Source of the DNA: Tritrichomonas musculus
Lineage: Eukaryota > Parabasalia > Tritrichomonadida > Tritrichomonadidae
Reading direction: 5' to 3'
Assembly: GCA_039105265.1 (NCBI GenBank)
Contig: JAPFFF010000281.1
Coordinates: forward strand, 1 to 27,941
Length of the DNA: 27,941 nucleotides
In this document: positions 19,136-27,941 of the stretch, piece by piece
Layout: every line of letters begins with the position of its first letter
Numbering within the stretch: position 1 is the stretch's first letter
Made by a program: the position numbers and the translations under genes
Notes under the pieces: generated by a model
What the model was told of the DNA's origin: nothing
The model's input: the letters and a program-made list of their open reading frames with translations, nothing else
The model's database searches: none

Positions 19136-22100
19136 TCACTGTTTACGGTAATGAGGATTAAATTGATTTTCACCAAAAATACTTGGGCCAACATCATGTA
19201 AACGTTTTGGACATTCTGCAAAAGCAAATGATTCAACATAAGTAGAAGGTGGAATTGAGACATCTGCCAATGAGGTGCATCTGAGAAAAGCAAAATTACA
19301 AATTTTAGTTACAGATGATGGAATTGATACTCGTATTAATGATGAACATTCAGAGAAAGCAAAACTTCTAATTAAAGTTACAGATGATGGAATTGATACT
19401 TGTTTTAATGATGAACATTCAGAGAAAACCGAATCTTCAATTGAGGTTACAGATGATGGAATTGATATTTGTGCTAATGATGAACATCCACAGAAAGCAG
19501 ATCTTCCAATTGAAGTTACAGATGATGGAATTGATACTCGTATTAATGATGAACATCCAGAGAAAGCTGAATATTCAATATTAGTTACAGATGATGGAAT
19601 TGATACTTGTGTTAATGATGAACATCCAGAGAAAGCATAATTTCTAATTGAAGTTACAGATGATGGAATTGATACTTGTTTTAATGATGAACATCCAGAG
19701 AAAGCATGATTTCTAATTGAAGTTACAGATGATGGAATTGATACTTGTGTTAATGATGAACATCCAGAGAAAGTAAAAGCTTCAATTGAGGTTACAGATG
19801 ATGGAATTGATACTTGTGTTAATGATGAACATCCAGAGAAAGCATATTTATCAATTGAAGCTACAGATGAAGGAATTGATACTTGTGTTAATGATGAACA
19901 TCCAGAGAAAGCATATTTATCAATTGAAGCTACAGATGAAGGAATTGATACTTGTGTTAATGACCTGCAATCAGAAAAAGCATATTCATCTATTGAAGAT
20001 ACAGATGATGGAATTGATACTTGTGTTAATGATGAACATCCAGAGAAAGCATGATTTCTAATTGAAGCTACAGATGAAGGAATTGATACTTGTGTTAATG
20101 ACCTGCATTCTGAAAAAGCATATTCACCAATTGAAGTTACAGATGATGAAATTGATATTTGTTTTAGTTCCGCGCATCCATAGAAAGCATACTGTCCAAT
20201 TTCTATTACAGATGATGGAATTGATATTTGTATAAGTTTCGAACAGTTCTTGAAAAATGATATCTTTTTTATAGTTCCTGCTATTTCAAGCGAAGTGATC
20301 CCATCAAATATTTTTTCACCAAACGAAGTTACAGATGATGGTATTGATATTTTTTTCAATGATGTACAACCATTAAAAGCTTCTCCTTCAATTTTTTTTA
20401 AAGATGATGGAATTGATATTTGAATTAATGATGTACACTGATTAAAAGCTCTGCGTCCAATAAAAGTAATTAATGAAGGTAAATTAATCTGTGCAAGTTT
20501 TGAACAGTTTTGGAATAAACAATCTGGTATTCCTCCAATATTCCCTGTTATTTCAAGTGATGTGATTCCATCAAATATTTTTCTTCCAAATGAAGTAACT
20601 GATGATGGAATTGACACTTGTTTCAATGATGTGCATGTGGAAAAAACTTCATCTTCAATTTTTATTATTGATGGGGGAATTGTTACTTGTTTTAATGAAG
20701 AGCATCCATTAAAAGCTTTTTTTGGAAGAATTTTCAAATATGAAAAATAAGGAATCTGTGTTAAAGATATGCATCCAGAAAAACAATATATACCAATTGA
20801 TTCTAAAGAGGAAGGAATTGATATTTGCTTTAGTGATGAACATTCTGAAAAAGCAAAATTTCCTAAAGAAGTTATTGTTGATGAAATTGTTATTTGGGTA
20901 AGTGTTGAACAGTTGCTGAAAAAATTATTAGGAATTTCTTTTATACTTCCAATAATTTCAAGTGTTTTAATTCCATTAAAAATATTTTTTCCAAATGAAA
21001 TTGAAGAAGATGAAAAAGTTATTTGCTTTATTGATGAACATTCATTAAAAGCACCATCACCAATATTTGTCACAGAAGAAGGTATTATTACATGATCTAA
21101 GGAAGAGCATCTGTTAAAAGAATAAGAACCAATAATGCTTATTGAAGAAGGAAAAGAAATTTTTGTCAATGACTTACATTCAGAAAAAGTTAAAGTTTTA
21201 ATTGAATTTAAAGAAGATGGAATAGAAATTTCTTTTAATAAAGAACATCCTTCAAATGCGCTTTCTCCAATAGATTTACATGATGATGGAATAGTTATGA
21301 CATTTATTGATGAACATCCTTTGAAAGCAAATGATCCTATTGAAATTATTGAAGAAGGAATTGATATTGTTTTTAATGAATTACAACCCAAAAAGGCTTT
21401 GGATTCAATTGATTTAATAGAAGATGGAATCGAAATATCTTTTAATGATGTACAACCTTTAAAAATAACTGACCTAATTGTAGTTAAAGAACAAGGATTT
21501 TCAAATGAGACTTTTGATAATAATGAACAGCCATAAAATGCTTTTGGGTCGATTAGTTTAATAGAGGGAGGAATTAAAATGCTTTTCAATGATTTACAAT
21601 CCCTGAAAGAACATTCCCCAATTGATGTAATAGAAGAAGGAATTGATATTGCATTTAACGCTGTACAAGATTGAAAAGTATACGGTTCAATTGATTTTAT
21701 TTTAGCTGGAGTTCCAAATCCAATTTTATTTAATGAAGAACATTTAGAAAAAGCATTAGATTCAATGGTTGATATTGATGCATGAATAAATATTTGCTTT
21801 AAGGAAGAACAATTAGAAAAAGCATTAGATCCAATAAAAGTAACTGAATTAGGTATACTTATTTCACTAAGTAATTTACATCCTGAAAATGTAAATTTTT
21901 GAATTGAATTCAAAGAGCAAGGACTACAAAATAAGACTGTTTTTAAAGATTTACAATCACAAAAAATAGAAGAACCCATTTTAACAACAGATGAAGGTAT
22001 TGATATTTTTGAGAGTGATTCACATCCAGCAAAAGCAGAATTTCCAATTTCTTTTAAAGATGACGGAGACATAAATAATATTTGCTCCAATTTTGAACAA

Positions 22101-24058
22101 TAATAAAAAGAATGATTACTTATAATTGTAACCGAAGAAGGTATTGTTATTTGCTTTAATCTACTACAATAATAAAAAGAGTAGGAACCAATTGAACTAA
22201 ATGATGATGGTAAATTAAAAATGACTTTTGATAAATTATGACAGTTATAAAATGAACCTTCTTGCTCATTACTGCTATTTTTTGTTGCTTTTACACTCTC
22301 ATCAATTCTAATTAAATCAATATTACTTTTAGCGAATTTTCCATCAATTTCTTTCGTATTTGTAAAAAATATTGAAATTTCAATTTTTTGTTCTTTAAAT
22401 TGAGATTTTATTATGTATTGAAATGAATCATAAATATTTTTAAATAATTTATGTGGGTATTCTAGTTCAATAATCGCATTATTAAAAGATTTCAAATGAT
22501 TTATAAAATCATATGATTCAATATATTTGTTATTATAAATAAATATTGAAATTGGAGGTAAAAATTTAATTTGATAATCATCATTCAATTCTTTCAAAAG
22601 TTTTTTATTGTCATTTGAAAGAATTTCAATACACTTTGAATTTTCTGATAGATTTAGATTTAATAAATAAATAAAGAAATTATTCACATTTGCTAAAAGA
22701 CATTTGAGCTTATCTCCAATTGAAGTTAGAATCATTGCAGAAGTAATTATTTGCTGTTTTTTTAAAGAAAGAACATTGAATTTTTCAATAGTAATGCTAT
22801 CTGGATATAAATCAACTGTTTCAGGTTTAATAACATCAATTATAGTTTCTTTTTCTGATTCAATTTCAGGCTCAACAAAGCAACCATTTGATTCTAAATT
22901 TTTGACTTTATTTTGTAATTTTTTTATTTGATTTTCCAATTTAGATTGAGTGTTTTTCATTTGATTATTATCATCTTTTAATTGCTTATTTTCTTTGTCT
23001 AACTTTTTCATTTCTTTCTTAATTTTATTATTTTCAGTTAAAAATTGTTGATTATTTAATGTTAAATTTGCTTTGTCAGCTTTTAATTTTTCATTTTCAT
23101 TCTCTAATTGTTCTGTTTTTTTTTGTAAATAATCAATTGGATCATTTATTTCAGTAACATCTTCAATATAAAATTTGACTTCTTTAATATCAACATCATC
23201 AAGATAAACTTTTGAAAGTACATTGAAAATTTCTTTGAAAGATGGCCTAGCATTTGGATTATTTGACCAACAAAGTTCAATTAACCTTTGAAATTCTTTT
23301 TTAATTGGAAAAGTAAATTGAGGACGATAATCGCCATTTACGACTTTTTGACGGAAAATTAAATCCGAAATTTTATTGCAACATAAGTCAGGATAACTAA
23401 CTGAATCTGTTATAACTTCATACATTAATATACCAAAAGCATAAACGTCAACCTTTCGATCATATTTTTTATTTTCAATTATCTCTGGTGCCATATAAGT
23501 TAACGTTCCACCAAACAAAGTTTGACTCATTGAATGCCCAATATCAAAAACTTTTGAGAGACCAAAATCTGTTATTAATGGATGAAAATTTTCATCAAGT
23601 AATACATTCCCTGGTTTAAGATCTCGATGAATAATGTTTCGATCATGTAGATATTTCATCCCTCTGGCAATACCAATAAGAATTATTTGTCGAGATGTAT
23701 TATCGTAATCTTTTGGTCCATTACATTCGCGGATTTTTTGAAGTACATCTGCAAGAGATCCATTTTTTGCAAGGCTCATAAGTATGACAACATTATTTTC
23801 TCCTTGAAAATCAATTAACGAATAACCATATAATTGGATAATAGTAGGATGGTTAACGCGTAGCATAATTCCAACTTCTCGATCAATCATTTTTTCACAT
23901 TGCTCTTTGTTGTCTCCACAATCAATAATTTTTGCTGCAAACAGTTTCCCAGTTTTTTTTTCGGTAACTTCATATACAAATCCAAAAGCGCCACGGTTGA
24001 TGCGTTTTCCTTTTGTATATTTCTTGATGTCTATTAAATATCTTGAATACATACTCAT
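19136..24058 (-). CDS. TKL-type protein kinase fused to coiled coil and BspA-like LRR array
   Basis: 1,640 aa, complete from MSMYSRYL to the stop. The kinase domain (about 14-285) looks active: loop RGAFGFVY, Lys43, Glu61, His144-Arg145-Asp146, Asn151, Asp164-Phe-Gly, Ala-Pro-Glu 190-192, VDVYAFG and the WSNNPNARPSF end typical of TKL/RTK-like kinases. Residues about 310-396 form a charged coiled coil (LENENEKLKADK...), suggesting dimerisation. Residues about 397-600 are unassigned. From about 605 to 1,625 there are roughly 45 BspA-type (LRR_5) repeats of 23 residues, such as CSSLTQVSIPSSVTSI. There is no signal peptide or membrane segment, so the kinase and LRRs are probably both cytosolic, unlike the surface BspA proteins of trichomonads. 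It likely phosphorylates Ser/Thr on partners bound by the LRR solenoid. A second ATG at codon 3 is possible. Confidence 0.92.
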   Translation of the reverse strand: MSMYSRYLIDIKKYTKGKRINRGAFGFVYEVTEKKTGKLFAAKIIDCGDNKEQCEKMIDREVGIMLRVNHPTIIQLYGYSLIDFQGENNVVILMSLAKNGSLADVLQKIRECNGPKDYDNTSRQIILIGIARGMKYLHDRNIIHRDLKPGNVLLDENFHPLITDFGLSKVFDIGHSMSQTLFGGTLTYMAPEIIENKKYDRKVDVYAFGILMYEVITDSVSYPDLCCNKISDLIFRQKVVNGDYRPQFTFPIKKEFQRLIELCWSNNPNARPSFKEIFNVLSKVYLDDVDIKEVKFYIEDVTEINDPIDYLQKKTEQLENENEKLKADKANLTLNNQQFLTENNKIKKEMKKLDKENKQLKDDNNQMKNTQSKLENQIKKLQNKVKNLESNGCFVEPEIESEKETIIDVIKPETVDLYPDSITIEKFNVLSLKKQQIITSAMILTSIGDKLKCLLANVNNFFIYLLNLNLSENSKCIEILSNDNKKLLKELNDDYQIKFLPPISIFIYNNKYIESYDFINHLKSFNNAIIELEYPHKLFKNIYDSFQYIIKSQFKEQKIEISIFFTNTKEIDGKFAKSNIDLIRIDESVKATKNSSNEQEGSFYNCHNLSKVIFNLPSSFSSIGSYSFYYCSRLKQITIPSSVTIISNHSFYYCSKLEQILFMSPSSLKEIGNSAFAGCESLSKISIPSSVVKMGSSIFCDCKSLKTVLFCSPCSLNSIQKFTFSGCKLLSEISIPNSVTFIGSNAFSNCSSLKQIFIHASISTIESNAFSKCSSLNKIGFGTPAKIKSIEPYTFQSCTALNAISIPSSITSIGECSFRDCKSLKSILIPPSIKLIDPKAFYGCSLLSKVSFENPCSLTTIRSVIFKGCTSLKDISIPSSIKSIESKAFLGCNSLKTISIPSSIISIGSFAFKGCSSINVITIPSSCKSIGESAFEGCSLLKEISIPSSLNSIKTLTFSECKSLTKISFPSSISIIGSYSFNRCSSLDHVIIPSSVTNIGDGAFNECSSIKQITFSSSSISFGKNIFNGIKTLEIIGSIKEIPNNFFSNCSTLTQITISSTITSLGNFAFSECSSLKQISIPSSLESIGIYCFSGCISLTQIPYFSYLKILPKKAFNGCSSLKQVTIPPSIIKIEDEVFSTCTSLKQVSIPSSVTSFGRKIFDGITSLEITGNIGGIPDCLFQNCSKLAQINLPSLITFIGRRAFNQCTSLIQISIPSSLKKIEGEAFNGCTSLKKISIPSSVTSFGEKIFDGITSLEIAGTIKKISFFKNCSKLIQISIPSSVIEIGQYAFYGCAELKQISISSSVTSIGEYAFSECRSLTQVSIPSSVASIRNHAFSGCSSLTQVSIPSSVSSIDEYAFSDCRSLTQVSIPSSVASIDKYAFSGCSSLTQVSIPSSVASIDKYAFSGCSSLTQVSIPSSVTSIEAFTFSGCSSLTQVSIPSSVTSIRNHAFSGCSSLKQVSIPSSVTSIRNYAFSGCSSLTQVSIPSSVTNIEYSAFSGCSSLIRVSIPSSVTSIGRSAFCGCSSLAQISIPSSVTSIEDSVFSECSSLKQVSIPSSVTLIRSFAFSECSSLIRVSIPSSVTKICNFAFLRCTSLADVSIPPSTYVESFAFAECPKRLHDVGPSIFGENQFNPHYRKQ
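19290..20200 (-). repeat. Homogenised 69-bp LRR-coding tandem repeat
   Basis: About 13 consecutive 69-bp (23-codon) units encode the C-terminal BspA repeats. They share long identical stretches such as GATGATGGAATTGATACTTG (plus strand), whereas LRRs nearer the kinase differ freely at the DNA level. This marks recent expansion or gene conversion at the 3' end. The repeats also leave stop-free antisense frames, which are not genes. Confidence 0.85.
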
Positions 24059-24498
24059 CTTTTTAAAATTTAAAATTAAAAATTAAAAAAAAAAACGTAT
24101 TTTTTGTAATTTAAAAGTCTATTTTGGCAAGGTTTAAAGTTAAAACATATTTTCAAAAAATAACTATCATGTTAGCACGTCAAATATATAATATAACATT
24201 GTATTATTATTTTATATTTAAAAAGATATTCAAGGTAAAAAAATTTTAAATTCTGATAGAAATATTATTTTGCCCTAGTTTTTATATTATATACTCAGAA
24301 ACAATCTCAATAATTCAAATATTTATTTTGCTTTTTATATTCAAAATATGTTGTTCTCACAAATAATTGAAAGAAGATACAAAAAAAAAAAAAAAAAAAA
24401 AAAAAGGGAATACAGCATTAACAATTTAATGCAAAAAATATTCAATATCATTTCATATTTAAAACATTTCATATTTAAAACATTTCATAAGTACATTA
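24059..24498. other. 5' flank of the LRR kinase gene
   Basis: This is very AT-rich and contains a run of 25 A at 24381-24405 and several CATTTCATATTTAAAA words just before the 16-bp satellite. I see no clear TCAYW initiator next to the start codon and no RNA gene. Confidence 0.5.
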
Positions 24499-24994
24499 TT
24501 TCATTAGTATAATATTTCATTAGTATAATATTTCATTAGTATAATATTTCATTAGTATAATATTTCATTAGTATAATATTTCATTAGTATAATATTTCAT
24601 TAGTATAATATTTCATTAGTATAATATTTCATTAGTATAATATTTCATTAGTATAATATTTCATTAGTATAATATTTCATTAGTATAATATTTCATTAGT
24701 ATAATATTTCATTAGTATAATATTTCATTAGTATAATATTTCATTAGTATAATATTTCATTAGTATAATATTTCATTAGTATAATATTTCATTAGTATAA
24801 TATTTCATTAGTATAATATTTCATTAGTATAATATTTCATTAGTATAATATTTCATTAGTATAATATTTCATTAGTATAATATTTCATTAGTATAATATT
24901 TCATTAGTATAATATTTCATTAGTATAATATTTCATTAGTATAATATTTCATTAGTATAATATTTCATTAGTATAATATTTCATAAGTATAATA
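24499..24994 (+). repeat. 16-bp minisatellite, 31 copies
   Basis: The unit TTTCATTAGTATAATA is repeated with exact spacing for 496 bp (31 x 16). Thirty copies are identical and the last has one change (TTTCATAAG). Such uniformity means recent expansion. It lies about 440 bp upstream of the LRR kinase gene and is non-coding. Confidence 0.95.
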
Positions 24995-25003
24995 TATATT
25001 AAA

Positions 25004-25046
25004 GATGAACATCCCGAGAAAAATGAATTTTAATTGAAAGAAAACT
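25004..25046 (-). pseudogene. BspA-like LRR scrap
   Basis: On the minus strand a short stretch reads FFSGCSSL. Its DNA (GATGAACATCCCGAGAAAAA on the plus strand) closely matches the 69-bp LRR-coding units at 19290-20200 (GATGAACATCCAGAGAAAGC). The following TTTTAATTGAA also parallels the repeat. It is a fragment of about 14 codons directly beside the 16-bp satellite, without an open frame around it. Confidence 0.5.
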
Positions 25047-26245
25047 TTGAATAAATGCTTTTTAATTTGTAATCTGAGATTTGGCTAAGCTTTGAAGAAT
25101 ATTTTTCTGACAATCCATGGAAAGATAGTTTTCAATCTGACTGGAACATAACTTTTTGTTTTATATATCAACTTTTTGAAAAGAAAGCTAAAATTTTAAA
25201 AATTGAATAATTTAAGATCCAAAAGCAAATATATACATTTAGATCCAATGACCCAAATTCATCGTCAAAAAAGGATGAACCAGCAATTTTATTAGTCCAA
25301 AGATCCAATAAATCTCGAATGTTGTTTCCAAGCTAATTATAAAGTTTATTTCAAATTAGCATCTCAGGAATTTGCAAAATATGCATACCAAATAAAATAT
25401 TCTTGTTATTATTAGCAATATTTATGCAACGCGCGATATCAAAATTCTTATTATAACCTAATAATATGCATTTTTTCCAAAAAATAATGTAATCAAAAAA
25501 AGTGGTGCATCAAAAAAAGATACGAGAACTTTCATAAATATTTTTTATTCGTTCTACTATCAATTATCATATACATTAATAATGTTAATATATCTTCACA
25601 AAAAAAGTTTTAAATTTAGTTATTTACACATTATAGATATTTTGTAGCATATGTTTATGGAGAACTGATGAAAAAAATCTCATAAATATGTTAATTCTAT
25701 CAATAAAATTAACATTTTTTAAAAACTCGTTTTTTTCGATATGACAGGAACAAAATGAATACTTTACAACATTTGAAAAACATTTATGAATAGAATATAT
25801 TTAATTCAATTTTTTTGAATGAGTTTTAATCGTTCATATAAATAATATGATTCAATTTTTATGAGTTCAAAAGATTTTCCTTTGAACTAATCACGTTCAA
25901 TTAAAGTTATTGGTGAGTATATATTTTCAATCGAAAAAGAAATGAATTTTTAGAATACCTTTAATTCAAATTCATTTGATATTGTTATGGTTGATTGATC
26001 AGTCTTCTATTGGCATGATTAACAGCTTGAACTTTCTGATAAGTATAAAAAATGAGTTAAAAAGAATTTGTTAAATTAAAAACATAATTCATTTTCATTT
26101 TAATTTTTCATTAGAAAAAAAAATAAAATCAAAAAAAAAAAAAAAAAAAAAAAAATATATAAAGATGAAAATCACAGAAATTTTATAAATAAACATAAAA
26201 TTCAATATGGATATATCCATATATAAAATATTATATGATATGAAA
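25047..26245. other. AT-rich intergenic region with possible coding relics
   Basis: No intact gene. A plus-strand stretch at about 25860-26040 reads as stop-broken protein-like sequence (RSIKVIGEYIFSIEKEMN, NSNSFDIVMVD) of no recognised family. A run of 25 A lies at 26131-26155, the same length as the run at 24381 and also preceded by C. Nothing else was seen. Confidence 0.4.
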
Positions 26246-27941
26246 CTACAGGTTATTAACAACTTCACTTGAGAATACTTTAAAAGGAATGAGTGTAACT
26301 TTCTTACCATACAAAACTTTTGTCACTATATTCAATTTTGAAAAGACACTCAAAATTGAAAGAGATTCTTCAGAGAATCCGATGCGATGATCATCAACGA
26401 AAAATGTCAGATTTTCGCTTATGAAAAATTCTTTTTCTTCAAATGAAATTTCAGGTTCAATGTCTCCTTCAACAACTTCTGCATTCAATTCATCAATGAA
26501 ATCAATGAAAATTGATTTCAATGAAAAATTATTCACCTGTCTCTTTGAATTTTCTTCACAACTTGAAATCAAATCGCGCAAGTAAAGAATGATCTCCAAC
26601 TCATCTGGCTCTCTACAAATACATGTCAAAACAGATCCATTAGAACGAATAAAATCGATGTTGTAAAATGTTTGGTCAAGACGATTTATTATATTGAAAA
26701 AGTTGTCAATTTGATCGGCACTTGAGTCAATTCTTATGAAAATGAGAAGACTCTGTTTGAAGTGGAAGATATTGGTGAACTCTTCTGAAAACGGTTTTGC
26801 AAAATAATTTGGGAAGAAGTTGATCAACTTTTGTGTGATCGTGGCAGTTTTTATTTTTGATTCAAATTTGGCTGCTTCAATTAAAACCGTTTTTGACAAC
26901 TTTCCAATCGACTTCGTTTTTGAAATAAACGTCTTACCATTAAATTCCCTGATTTCAAAGTCCCTCCTCTTCGATGTGCATGGAAAAAGCTTCGAAAGCC
27001 TCCTGCAAATCAAATCTGACGACTGTTTGTTTATCAGTTTGTGGCATGTCTCTGAAATTGAGTATATTTCATCAGTTTCTGTTACTGACGTTATAATGAT
27101 GACATTTGATGGAAACCTTGATACATCTTCGTTGTTATTCAAACCGTAATTATTTGCATCTTTACTTAAATTAGAATCAAGCTTGATATCAAATGCTAGA
27201 CTGTTATTTGAATCCAACGAATCCCTCGAATTCACTGAATTTTTGTATAACGATGAACCTTTGGAACCGACATTTTCATTTGCTTCTTTAGAATTTAAAC
27301 TACTGTTCCCTTCTTTAGAATTGAGACTATCTTTGGCTTCATTATTGTATGCATGCGGCTCACTGTTTTGGTTGCTTTCATATCTAGGGAAGTGGAAGAG
27401 CGAATTCATTGATCTTTTCAATGAAGCGGTTTTAAAATAGCCGCCAACAAAAATAGAAAGCACAACCATTAAGCAGGTAAAGGCAAAAGGTATCTTGGCT
27501 GACTGGACTGAAGATGATCCTTCGATACTTTCATTGAAGAATACTGTCATTGAGTTTTCAGCAAACGAAACAAGAATCGGTAATGCGTAAACTTCAATGA
27601 ATTCCTTGGTGATGTTCTGTGCTTGCAAGAGTTGAACAATTGAGTGAATTGAATAACAGTTCATTTCATCGTCATTATAACATTTCTCTTCAAAATACAA
27701 ATGCCAATGCGGCATTATATGACTCTCATAAATGTTGTCTATTAACTCAAGATTTGTCACATTCAAATGTCCTTTTTTATACAAATACAACGTCTCATTC
27801 ACGAGTGTCATTGCATTTTTAAAGTCGTTGACAATTGAAAAAACTCGTTTCCCATATTGATACTCGTTCTTTTTCCTTTCATTCAGTGGATGATAAGCAA
27901 TGAGCGCCATTAAATAAAAGAAGAGACAAGGACAGAGAATC
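26246..27941 (-). CDS. Membrane protein with PAS-like and degenerate class III cyclase-like domains (5' partial)
   Basis: The frame is open to the right edge: before the ATG at 27910 it reads ILCPCLFFYL, so the true start is probably outside and this is the C-terminal part of a larger protein. Numbered from that ATG, residues 1-139 carry four N-glycosylation sequons (NET, NVT, NIT, NES) and are probably extracellular or lumenal. Residues 140-159 are a membrane helix and 160-265 a Ser/Asn linker with repeated SLNSKE. Residues 266-348 are PAS-like. Residues 355-548 follow the class III nucleotidyl cyclase layout, including LLIFIRID (first strand), SNGSV where active enzymes have GD, AEVVEGD, and RIGFSEESLSIL like the cyclase KIxVSEETYEIL. 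The metal-binding and Asn/Arg residues appear lost, so a catalytically dead cyclase-homology protein is inferred. Trichomonads have many TM-PAS-cyclase proteins. Confidence 0.6.
   Translation of the reverse strand, partial: ILCPCLFFYLMALIAYHPLNERKKNEYQYGKRVFSIVNDFKNAMTLVNETLYLYKKGHLNVTNLELIDNIYESHIMPHWHLYFEEKCYNDDEMNCYSIHSIVQLLQAQNITKEFIEVYALPILVSFAENSMTVFFNESIEGSSSVQSAKIPFAFTCLMVVLSIFVGGYFKTASLKRSMNSLFHFPRYESNQNSEPHAYNNEAKDSLNSKEGNSSLNSKEANENVGSKGSSLYKNSVNSRDSLDSNNSLAFDIKLDSNLSKDANNYGLNNNEDVSRFPSNVIIITSVTETDEIYSISETCHKLINKQSSDLICRRLSKLFPCTSKRRDFEIREFNGKTFISKTKSIGKLSKTVLIEAAKFESKIKTATITQKLINFFPNYFAKPFSEEFTNIFHFKQSLLIFIRIDSSADQIDNFFNIINRLDQTFYNIDFIRSNGSVLTCICREPDELEIILYLRDLISSCEENSKRQVNNFSLKSIFIDFIDELNAEVVEGDIEPEISFEEKEFFISENLTFFVDDHRIGFSEESLSILSVFSKLNIVTKVLYGKKVTLIPFKVFSSEVVNNL

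Noticed and set aside
19275-21536. Several plus-strand frames with a VTDDGIDT repeat
   Set aside because: They are antisense shadows of the LRR-coding repeats. The minus-strand kinase-LRR frame is continuous and has real motifs.
26820-27822. Plus-strand frames of 67-109 codons
   Set aside because: They are antisense to the cyclase-like gene and have no recognisable motif.

Overview
The window is AT-rich eukaryotic DNA and almost certainly comes from a parabasalid (trichomonad) protist, most likely Tritrichomonas or a close relative. The reasons are the protein families and the gene style. There is a kinase fused to Sel1 repeats, a TKL-type kinase fused to a very long BspA-like leucine-rich repeat (LRR) array, a DUF3447/ankyrin-like protein with an Asn-rich repeated tail, a Mutator-like (MULE) transposase, and a PAS plus cyclase-like membrane protein. 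All genes are long and appear intron-free, and they sit in deserts full of satellites and small inverted-repeat elements. The genus is an inference; no rRNA or other marker gene is present.

Layout. 1-4489 (minus) is a two-kinase plus Sel1-repeat protein that runs off the left edge. 4557-5450 (plus) is a decayed Sel1 gene, head to head with it. 6200-18594 is a 12.4-kb block bounded by two copies of a GC-rich palindrome in opposite orientation. Inside it, left to right, are a 112-bp tandem repeat, a 3.3-kb 26-bp minisatellite with about 125 copies, a MULE transposase gene split by a frameshift (10232-12522, minus), and a DUF3447/ankyrin-like gene (12556-14322, minus). These are followed by a desert with a Tc1/mariner-like relic, a 279-bp MITE (16467-16745), an 818-bp foldback element (16865-17682) and a small hairpin. 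19136-24058 (minus) is the TKL kinase/BspA LRR gene. 24499-24994 is a 16-bp satellite with 31 copies, followed by a scrap of BspA coding sequence. 26246-27941 (minus) is the C-terminal part of a membrane protein with a PAS-like and a degenerate class III cyclase-like domain; it runs off the right edge.

All intact genes read on the minus strand, but spacing is large and there is no sign of an operon. The two kinase proteins and the cyclase-like protein fit the expanded signalling repertoire of trichomonads. Sel1 and BspA arrays probably act as protein-binding scaffolds fused to the kinase module. The most interesting observations are the tandemly duplicated YRD/DFD kinase, the probable pseudo-cyclase, the palindrome-bounded block, and the direct junction between the ankyrin gene's repeats and the MULE.
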